Assembly: GCA_041675025.1 (NCBI GenBank)
Contig: JBAYUS010000003.1
Span: forward strand, 1 to 64,000
Source of the DNA: CAJBLF01 sp041675025
GTDB taxonomy: Bacteria; Patescibacteriota; Gracilibacteria; Absconditabacterales; Absconditicoccaceae
Length of the DNA stretch: 64,000 nucleotides
Direction of reading: 5' to 3'
Under the pieces are notes generated by a model that saw only the letters and a list, made by a program, of their open reading frames with translations, ran no database searches and was not told the origin of the DNA. The position numbers and the translations under genes are program-made. Below, piece by piece: positions 56,330-64,000 of this stretch. Positions within the stretch are counted from its first letter, which is position 1. The number at the start of each line of letters is the position of its first letter.

Positions 56330-56668
56330 ATGGATATTAAAAAACAGGTAGAATATTTCAAATGACTACCATACGAAACTAAAAAAGAGAAAGTTATAGA
56401 AATGCTCAAACAACTCCAATGGACAAATGAAATTTTCGCTATGTTTTATAAAACATTAGTGAGTTTAAATAAAATATCAGAAAGTGTATTAACGTATCTT
56501 TATCAATCAGTTATGGAAATAGCTGTAGAAATTGAAGCAGGAAGAACAGATGAGGCACAAGATAAAATCAAAAAGATGGCAGAAGTTCTTATGATGATCA
56601 GAAAACAAGAAGAGATGGAAAGAGAAAAAGAAGGAAATCCAGAAGAATTATTAAAAAATATAAAATAA
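56330..56668 (+). CDS. small helical protein, unknown
   Basis: 112 residues, all helical, Lys/Glu/Met-rich, no membrane segment. One UGA glycine (FKGLPY). It follows a consensus promoter, and the 562-residue gene starts 24 bases after its stop, so the two should be one operon. No family recognised. Confidence 0.75.
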
Positions 56669-56692
56669 GTTTTATTGTCTATGTAATTAAAA

Positions 56693-58381
56693 ATGGGAGG
56701 ATGAGAAAATGCAATGGAAACAGTTATAAGAAATAAAGATTCACAAGAACAATTGTGAAATTCTAAATTAGATGTAACTGAAAAATCAGCACTTACACAA
56801 ATAATGAAAGAAACTAAAAATATAGAAAATAAATCGAATAGTAAGGTTGAAAAAGCGAACAATATTAAACCTATTATCGATAAATATTTTAATATGTATA
56901 ATAGGAAGTTTGATTCAGCAACAGGAAAGTTTGTAGAAACAAAAAAAGATATCGTATCAAAAGTAGAATCTAAGGAAAGATTAGAAATCCAAAAAAATGT
57001 AGAAACATTTTATTGAAATTTATTAGAAGATATTCGATCTCAATATGAGTCTTTGAGTTATGAAAAATGACAAGGAAAACAAATAGAAGAAACACTACAA
57101 TTAGCAAGTTTTTTTGTAGATTTCTTAGCAGGAGCAAGCGATGCATGATTCGTAAGAAAAGATAAAACACCACAACAGACAGAAGAAAAATTTAAATTTG
57201 CTTTGAGAGGATTGAAAGAAAATGAATTTAAAATTACAAAAAAAATAAGTTCTGATGTAAAGATAAATGAACCAGAATATACCTTGGTTGACACAAAATT
57301 CGAAACAAAAAACACTTGAACAAAAACTAAAGAATGAAAATATAATCTGCCAATGGCCAATCTAGGTAAAGATGCTATGGATGCTAATTTCAAATGATTG
57401 ATAGAGGAATTAAATCAACCATGAGTAAAAATTACATGATATGAAATTACTGGTATAGCGAGTACAGTAAATTATGAAGGAAATCAATCGATACAAATAT
57501 GAGATGAAAATTTTATAGTAAAGGACAATACAACATTGGCTGATGGAAGATCAAGACTTACAGAAGATTGGTTGAAAACAAAATATGCAGAAAAATTAGC
57601 TGATGGTTATACATGAAATAGATCATTTAAGACTGATGTCGGGAAAGAAAATGGTGTAGACTATAATGATCCTGCTCATCCAGAATATAAGGAACGATCT
57701 ACTACTGCAGAATGAAAAGAAAAACTAAATAAAATATTTAGTCCATATCAAGGAGTAAATATCAAGGTAAATTATTATATAGAAGAAAAATTACCTAAAT
57801 ATATTTATGAGAAAAATGAGATACCAAAAACACTTCCAGAATACAATGTTTTACCAAAGACAGAATTGTTAATAAAAGATGGAGGTGCATATAAACAATA
57901 TGAGGTTTCTGGCAGAAAATTAGATCAAGATATCCCAATGATAAAATGATGAACGGTTAATGAAAAAATATGGAGTGATAAAGATAATGATATGTTCGAT
58001 GACGCTAAATCTGCTCCAGATTACAAATGAAAATCTATTATAACAAGAAAGTTTGATGAATATACTAAGCTATCAAAAGATGATCCTACAAATTATCCTG
58101 CTATCACAGATCCCAAGAAAAATACAGAGTGGGTAGATAAGGTAAGTTGGGTAAATTCACGTGAATATGGTACATGAGAACAGGTATCAAATACACCAAT
58201 TATGAATCTGGATTTATCAAATTCAACACATAAGAATATTTATGAAGACATGAAAAAGACATGAGTATTGACTGATGAGTGAATATCAAATCAAAAAACC
58301 GATAAATATATCTCAGAATATATGGAAAAATGGACAAAACAATATGTAAAGGATGGAATAGTAAATCGAAATAAAAAATAA
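56693..58381 (+). CDS. large cytoplasmic protein, unknown
   Basis: 562 residues with about 25 UGA glycines. No signal or membrane helix. N-terminal 200 residues are helical and charged (SALTQIMKETKN; KPIIDKYFNMYNRKFDSATGK); later parts are Lys/Asp/Tyr-rich and mixed (ITGYEITGIASTVNYEGNQS). No catalytic motif recognised. Ends at a strong terminator. Cotranscribed with the 56330 gene. Confidence 0.75.
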
Positions 58382-58387
58382 TTATAC

Positions 58388-58421
58388 AAAAAAATGTTTC
58401 TTCTTTAAGAAACATTTTTTT
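58388..58421. terminator. bidirectional terminator
   Basis: AAAATGTTTCTT / AAGAAACATTTT stem with a four-base loop and T-run, between convergent genes. Confidence 0.9.
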
Positions 58422-58436
58422 ATTAAATAATTTTAT

Positions 58437-59141
58437 TTATCTTTGTCCTCATAAATCAAGAACTCGATATGATTTATAATATCATATTCCTGCATGAAGG
58501 AATTTTTTTTTGACAATTGTTCTATGATGTCATCAAGAATATTCTCGTGCTGTAATGACATTTTTTATTGTTGGAATATCGCTAGTACGGAAAATATTTT
58601 CTCCTAAAAAATTGAAAGGATATCAAGTGGCTCCTATTCTTGATTCAGCCGTAACTCAATCTTTTCATGTATGTTCATATCGATTATTTTTATACATATA
58701 TTCAGCATATAATTGTGCTGCCGTACAAAGCTTTGGTTGAAGAGTAAGGTTTTTGAGTGTAAGGTATTCTTTTTGTTCTGGTGATAAAGAGTCGTTAAAT
58801 GTTTGTCTTATTTTATTAATTTCAATCAATATATGTTGGTTGATTATTTCTAATCATTTTTTCTCTCAATACTTAGTTATTATACTATCCGCGTTCATAG
58901 TGATTATTTTTTGATGTTCTATACTGTCATTAACATTAATGACTTTATCATTCTTTTGTAATACCTCTATTATATCTTTCTTCTGAGTATTTACTGGATA
59001 GGTTGAATTTTGACTATAACCTATATCAGTAGAAAAAACACTTACCATTATAGCAGCGCCAGCGGCAATTTTTATAATTTTAGAACTAGACGACTTTTTG
59101 CCATTAGTGGCTTTATTGTCGGGTGTGTTTTTTTTATGCAT
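58437..59141 (-). CDS. secreted CAP (SCP/PR1) domain protein
   Basis: 234 residues. An N-terminal membrane/signal segment (IIKIAAGAAIMVSVFS), a linker, then a CAP domain: LIEINKIRQTF, LCTAAQLYAEYM, YEHTGKDGVTAESRIGATGY, FLGENIF, EYSGGHHRTIVKKKF, HAGIGYY, with the usual two His and Glu. Glycines in HTGKDG, ATGY and SGGHH are UGA. The ATG at 59183 is excluded as start because the promoter -10 lies within its codons; ATG 59141 has an AGGTG ribosome binding site. Function of bacterial CAP proteins is poorly known. Confidence 0.82.
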
Positions 59142-59174
59142 ATCACCTGTTCTATCAATTAAAATAACATAATC

Positions 59175-59202
59175 ATTATACATAAAATAATGAATTTGTC
59201 AA
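59175..59202 (-). promoter_or_regulatory. promoter of the CAP gene
   Basis: Minus strand TTGACA (59197-59202), 16-base spacer, TATAAT (59175-59180); transcription should start near 59168. Confidence 0.85.
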
Positions 59203-59292
59203 GTAAAATAAAAGATAACAATTGCTATTGCTTTTTTATTAAAAATATATATAGTATATCTCCACAAGAAAAATTAACTATGATATGTAGTA

Positions 59293-59468
59293 TATAATAT
59301 TCGATCAGTGATTTCCATATTTTGTTTTTCCACCTCCTATTTTAGGGGTTATAGTTTATATTGCAATTGTGATATGCTCTCCTATTTTAGGAGAAATGGT
59401 TTGCGTTATAGTTATAACGCATTGGTGCATTGATCTTTAAAGCCCTGATGTTTACATTGGGGCTTTTC
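59293..59468 (+). ncRNA. candidate small RNA, unidentified
   Basis: A TATAAT (59293-59298) precedes about 165 bases with repeated CTCCTATTTTAGGAG-type hairpins (about 59334 and 59379), GCGTTATAGTTATAACGC (59403-59420) and a final AAAGCCC/GGGCTTT hairpin with short T-run. The same hairpins read on the minus strand too, so strand is uncertain. No match to a family I know. Confidence 0.35.
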
Positions 59469-59481
59469 AAATATATATTTT

Positions 59482-60558
59482 TTATTTTTTCATGGACAAT
59501 CCACACGGTAACTTTTTCACAATAAAGAGATAATAATTAATCCCAAAAAATACCAAAGCCATCACGGTAAATATTATAATTTTATTGTTTCTATCTGTTC
59601 ATTGAATCAAGATAAATATCATCATAACAAGTGATCGTATCCAAACGAATCATCTCACCTCTCTTCTATTTCGACCAAGTCAAAGGAGTCTATGATGAAG
59701 ATGAGTATAATCTCCTTTGAGGGGATTTTTTTTCATAATAAATATTCTCCATAATCAGACCCAGATCGCGTCAAAGATTACCAAAGACAATGCTACGATC
59801 AATGTTCCTATTTTTGCTCATCCGACTACGGATAAGTATGCTAGACTAAATCAGAAGAACATAATTCCTACATCTCTGACCAGTCCCAGGGGTTTATATT
59901 CTATTACTGTATACACCAGTGAGATACAAAACAATGTAAAGGATATATTTTTTACAAACAATAATGTTTGCATATTAGCTTCCGTGAAATTGGTATAATG
60001 TTTAAATACAACAAACTGAATCAACAAAAATATTGTCAAAAATCCTATGCCCGAAACGCCACTTGCTTGGCCATAAATTCCATCAAATCGATTTACTGCA
60101 TTGATACAAAGAATAGACCAGAAAACAAATCCTATCGCTACAATTCGCTGAGGAGCAATAAATATTTGTTCGTTGATAATAAATTCTTGTGGTCAAATAG
60201 CTCATATCCAAACGGCTAATAATGCTCACGCAATATGTCATATCAATCTGAGTGATGGGGGAATTTTAAAATTGATTTTGCCGATATAATTCAATTCTTC
60301 GAAGAGTTCGAATATCACGATAGGAAGAGAACCAAACAAAAGTCCCCAGAATAAATTATTATGTAAATATTGAGGAAAGAGAAATGCAACAGTAACAAAG
60401 AATCCTATATAAATAAAAATTCCTTGAAGTGTAGGAACGGGTTTTCTTGTATTTTTAAGGTCATTTCCTGGTTTATCAAGTATTTTCAGCCAGCGAAAAA
60501 GCTTGAGACCTATAAGGGCAATTGCCACAGCAATGACAGGAACTAAAAGATATTTCAT
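59482..60558 (-). CDS. WecA/MraY-family glycosyl-1-phosphate transferase
   Basis: 358 residues, about ten membrane helices, UGA as Gly throughout. Family marks: RKPVPTLQGIFIYIGF near the N-terminus, NAVNRFDGIYGQASGVSGIGF (N-x-DG-x-G-x-x-G site), then HHRLLGLGRNRREVR cytoplasmic loop. It links a sugar-1-phosphate to undecaprenyl phosphate, starting a surface polysaccharide; the HHR loop favours WecA/TagO over MraY. Confidence 0.85.
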
Positions 60559-60703
60559 ACTGACGCATAAAAGGTAAATATTATATATTACGATAAGTTT
60601 ACTGTTTTTTACAGTAAATTCTAATCAAAATAATCTTGTTTTTCTAGTGACAAAACATTACACTACAACACTGTATCATGATTTTATATTTCTCACACAT
60701 AGT

Positions 60704-62602
60704 ATGGAAGAAGCAATATTGAAACCACGTCATTCACTTTCTCATGTATTGGCGCAAGCAGTACAAAGATCGATAGATCCACTTGCACAACTCGGTATCG
60801 GACCTGCAATAGATACGGGATTTTATTACGACTTCATTTTTTCTGAAGGAGTAGAATTCAAAGAGGAAAATATCAAAGAACTCAACAAGATGATGACCAA
60901 AATCGTAAAAGAAGGTCAAACATTTCATAGAATAGATCTCAATTACAAACAAGCAAAAGAGATTATTACTATGCTTGGACAAGAGTTCAAAATTGAGCTT
61001 ATCGAAGAATTCAAAAAAGATGGAGAAACGAATTTCTCTTATTATATAAATACAATTCCTGCTGCAGCGAAAGACAATCTGCTCAAAGGCAGCAAGCCAG
61101 AATATATTACCAAATATGATAAAATTAATACATATATAAGTTCCTTGAACCTTCCACCTTCCACCTTCAACCTCAAAAGTGATTTCATCACTTTTGTTGA
61201 TATGTGTGAATGACCTCACGTAGAAAGTACAAAAGATATCAATGCTGATGCATTTAAACTTGATAAGATTGCTGGTGCATACTGGAGAGGAAATGAAAAA
61301 AATCCGATGATGACGAGAATCTACGGACTCGCATTCGAAGACAAAACTGCTTTGAAAGTATATATCGAGATGATGGAAGAAGCAAAAAAACGTGATCATA
61401 GAATACTCGGAAAACAATTACATATCTATACATTCGATGATGAAGTTGGTGCTGGATTACCTTTACGATTACCAAATGGAACTATCATAGCTGATGAGGT
61501 AGAAAACCTAGCAAAAGAAACAGAAGCAAAATATGAATATAAAAGAGTACGTTCTCCTCACATCGCAAAAAAAGAACTCTATCTCAGATCAGGACACTTA
61601 CCATACTATGCAGAAAGTATGTTCCCACCTATGGAAATGGATGGAGAAACATATTATCTCAAAGCTATGAACTGTCCCCATCATCATAAGATTTACGATG
61701 CTGAACCAAAAAGTTATAGAGACCTTCCATTGAGATTGGCTGAATATGGACACTGTTATAGATATGAAGATTCAGGTTCATTGTTTGGACTTATGAGAGT
61801 AAGATCTATGGCGATGAATGATGCACATATTTATTGTACAGAAGAACAGTTTGAAGATGAATTTATGAAAGTAGTAGAGATGTATAAATATTATTTCGAC
61901 TTATTCGGAGTAGGTAAATATCAGATGAGACTTTCAACTCATGGAAAAGAATGATTGGGAAAAAAATATGTGGACAATGAAACCTTATGGCTCAAAACAG
62001 AAAAACAAGTGAGAGATATCTTAGTAAAAAATAAAGTACCTTTTGTAGAAGTAGCTAACGAAGCAGCATTTTACGGACCAAAGATCGATGTACAAATCTG
62101 GTCAGCTATCGGAAGAAAATTTACTTTAGCAACAAATCAAGTAGATTTCGCAGTACCAGAAAGATTTAATCTTACCTTCAAAGACAAAGACGGAGTAGAT
62201 AAAACACCTATTTGTATCCACAGAGCTCCGCTCAGTACCCACGAAAGATTTATAGGATTTTTACTAGAGCATTTTGCTGGAGCGTTTCCATTGTGGCTCG
62301 CACCACAACAAATCAAAATTATTCCTGTTGCAGAAATATTTACTGATTATGCAAAACAGGTAGAAAAAGAAATGAAAGATAAATGAATTAGAGCTTCTGT
62401 AGATAGTGGTGAAGATTCATTTAGCAAAAAAATCCGTAATGCAGAGATAGAAAAAATTCCTTATATTATCATTGTAGGTGAAAAAGAAAAAACAACAAAA
62501 ATGCTTTCTATCCGCGAATATAGAAGTAAAAAGCAGTATGAAACTGGTCTTACTGAATTTGTCGACAAGTGTCTAGTTGAAATAAAAACAAGGGCATTAT
62601 AA
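60704..62602 (+). CDS. thrS: threonyl-tRNA synthetase lacking the TGS domain
   Basis: 632 residues from ATG 60704 (a GTG in frame at 60647 would add 19). It starts directly with the editing domain: RHSLSHVLAQAV, GIGPAIDTGFYYDF, MCEGPHVEST, AGAYWRG; then the catalytic core with GHLPYYAESMFPP, MNCPHHHKIY, motif 2 YGHCYRYEDSG-SLFGLMRVRS, motif 3 HRAPLSTHERFIGFLLEHFAG, and the anticodon-binding domain. The usual N-terminal TGS domain is missing. A 45-residue insertion (about 118-162, including SLNLPPSTFNLK from a CCTTCCA-rich DNA stretch) interrupts the editing domain before the GPHV motif. Confidence 0.93.
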
Positions 62603-62622
62603 AATAATATTTCAAAATAATG

Positions 62623-62654
62623 AAAAATCCTTCCGAAAACGGAAGGATTTTTTT
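62623..62654. terminator. bidirectional terminator after thrS
   Basis: AAATCCTTCCG AAAA CGGAAGGATTT stem with A- and T-runs. Confidence 0.92.
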
Positions 62655-62659
62655 AAATG

Positions 62660-62986
62660 TTAGGAATTTTCTTCTTGTACTTCAGTTTCAATGGGTGTAT
62701 CAAGTGTTTTCAAGATTTTTTGCATCTCTGAATCTGTTATACGGGTATCGTTTTTTAGTTCTTGTAATTCTAACAATAATACTATAGCTCGTTCTGCTTT
62801 TGCTTTTGTTACTTTACATCCACTGTTTTTAATAACCATAGCCAGTTTCTTTGAAAGAATGGAGGGTTTACCACTTTCATTACTATGTCTGACTTTTATG
62901 TTATTAATTTCGTTGCTTCCCTTGAGAATATTTACAACAACATCGCATTTCATTCCCTTAAAGGGATACTGATCGTGTTTTTTCAT
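62660..62986 (-). CDS. small protein, unknown
   Basis: 108 residues from ATG 62986; an in-frame upstream ATG at 63031 seems too close to the TTGACT/TATCAA promoter-like pair (16-base spacer) to be used. GMKCDVVVNILKGSNEINNIKVRH then a helical, Lys-rich part (AKAERAIVLLLELQELKND). Four glycines, all GGN. No family recognised. Convergent with thrS across the terminator. Confidence 0.6.
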   Translation of the reverse strand: MKKHDQYPFKGMKCDVVVNILKGSNEINNIKVRHSNESGKPSILSKKLAMVIKNSGCKVTKAKAERAIVLLLELQELKNDTRITDSEMQKILKTLDTPIETEVQEENS

Positions 62987-63172
62987 ATTTTTTATTTTTT
63001 TGTTTATATGTTGATATCTTATTTGACACAAAAGTCAAGCCTTTTAGTAGATAAAAATATTTTGGAAAATTTGCAAGATTCGGTTAAGAATCCAGAAATG
63101 ATAGATAAAATGTTGAATTCAGGAGATAAAACGATATCTTAAATCAGTATTTTAAATATATATAAAAATCAT

Positions 63173-64000
63173 ATGAAATTGACAACTATCGCGCATATCT
63201 TCGGCGACCACAAACCATTTCTCGATCAAGATATTATCCTCAATGGACGAGTGAGAAGTGTAAGAGATTCCAAAACATTCGGGTTTATCGAACTCAATGA
63301 TGGATCGTACCTCAAAAATATACAAATAGTTTTTGAAAATAATTTATCAAATTTCGACGATATTTGTAAACTTACTACGGGAAGTTCAATTACTGTTGAA
63401 TGAAAATTGGTAGCTTCACAATGAACTAAACAAGCCTTCGAAGTCAAAGCATCTAAAGTGACTATTGTCGGTACCTGTCCTAGTGATTATCCTTTACAAA
63501 AGAAGTGACATAGTTTCGAATATCTTCGCGAAATAGCTCATCTCAGACCGAGATCAAATACGTTTTCTGCTGTGTTTAGAGTAAGATCATTACTTGCATT
63601 TGCGATTCATCAATATTTCCGCGAACAAGGATTTATCTATGTACACACACCAATCATCACAGGAAGTGATTGTGAAGGAGCAGGAGAAATGTTTAGAATA
63701 TCTACTCTCGATATGCTCAATCCTCCAAAAAATGAAGAAGGACAAATAGATTATAAAAAAGATTTTTTCGGAAAAGAAGCATCATTGACGGTAAGTGGAC
63801 AACTCAATACAGAGACCTTCGCAACTGCATTTAACAAAGTATATACCTTCGGACCAACCTTCAGAGCAGAAAATTCAAACACCACAAAACATCTTTCAGA
63901 ATTTCGAATGATAGAACCAGAAATTGCATTCGCAGATCTCAACGACGACATGAATCTCGCAGAATGATTGATTAAATATGCATTCAAATATATACTTGAA
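63173..64000 (+). CDS. asnS: asparaginyl-tRNA synthetase, 3' end outside window
   Basis: Frame open from ATG 63173 to the window edge (276 codons), UGA as Gly. N-terminal OB-fold anticodon domain (LNGRVRSVRDSKTFGFIELNDGS), then HLRPRSNTFSAVFRVRSLLAFAIHQYF (motif 1), SDCEGAGEMF, SLTVSGQLNTETFATAFNKVYTFGPTFRAENSNTTKHLSEFRMIEPE (motif 2). The GAGEMF and the AENSNT-KHL order favours AsnRS over AspRS. An AsnRS means Asn-tRNA is made directly. Confidence 0.95.

Noticed and set aside
59497..59515. 16-base match between the end of the wecA-like gene and the S-layer leader (48401-48416)
   Set aside because: One copy is coding sequence (KKLPCGLS) and the other a leader hairpin; flanks do not match, so I treat it as coincidence.
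62885..63142. 85-codon plus-strand frame antisense to the 62660 gene
   Set aside because: The first part is the complement of the 108-residue gene. The last 35 codons (from 63009) look coding-like but have no ribosome binding site or family; too weak to list.

Overview
The window is low-GC and is read with genetic code 25, in which UGA means glycine. Dozens of reading frames run through in-frame TGA, and many of those TGAs fall on conserved glycines: the KTG box of a penicillin-binding protein, the GGGTGGH loop of MurG, the J-domain/G-F region of DnaJ, a lipobox. Every gene ends in TAA or TAG. This code, the low GC and the small-genome gene set (type IV pilus ATPase, ComEC, S-layer protein, CPR-style pilin-like proteins) point to Candidatus Absconditabacteria (SR1) or Gracilibacteria in the Candidate Phyla Radiation. 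I cannot choose between the two. Standard-code gene calling splits most genes here into fragments, so the coordinates below were rebuilt with UGA as Gly.

Layout. 1-2640: 23S rRNA on the minus strand, cut by the window edge, with no 16S upstream. 3108-5715: exported protein and phospholipase D-like protein. 5782-12455 (mostly minus): class A PBP, LysM-CHAP hydrolase, tRNA-Ser, deformylase, FtsL-like protein and RsmH (a remnant dcw cluster). 12598-23799: repeat protein, lipoprotein, Der, LspA, SSB-like protein, baseplate J-like and Lgt-like membrane proteins, RNase Y, HflX, archaeal-type CMP kinase, ArsR regulator. 24020-27000: two FecR-like proteins. 27086-33976 (minus): 35-aa basic protein, a 952-aa lysozyme plus SGNH-hydrolase protein, an odd tRNA-like gene, and a pilin-like/PilT cluster. 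34352-41502: LytR-CpsA-Psr protein, RNase III, SecF, pseudouridine synthase, HigA-like regulator behind four iterated palindromes, MurG. 41678-47825: lamin-tail-like surface protein, S23-type four-helix protein, CsaB-like pyruvyl transferase, ComEC, GIY-YIG nuclease. 48526-51903: a large S-layer protein. 52111-63142: DUF559 nuclease, two lipoproteins (one M23-like), DnaJ, two unknown proteins, CAP protein, WecA/MraY-like transferase, ThrRS. 63173 to the end: AsnRS, cut by the window edge.

Most of the identifiable genes deal with the cell surface: peptidoglycan synthesis and cutting (PBP, MurG, LysM-CHAP, lysozyme-SGNH, M23), attachment of wall polymers and S-layer (LCP, CsaB-like, WecA-like, SLH-type S-layer), lipoprotein processing, pili and DNA uptake. 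This suits an episymbiont or predator that touches other cells. The rest is translation and RNA metabolism. Intergenic space is rich in small palindromic repeats of several families, and one of them lies in frame inside comEC. Several genes (12598, 13388, 17352, 54184, 62986) contain no UGA glycine codon, and the S-layer gene has only two among about 95 glycines. These look like recent arrivals and a high-expression gene respectively, but that is inference.
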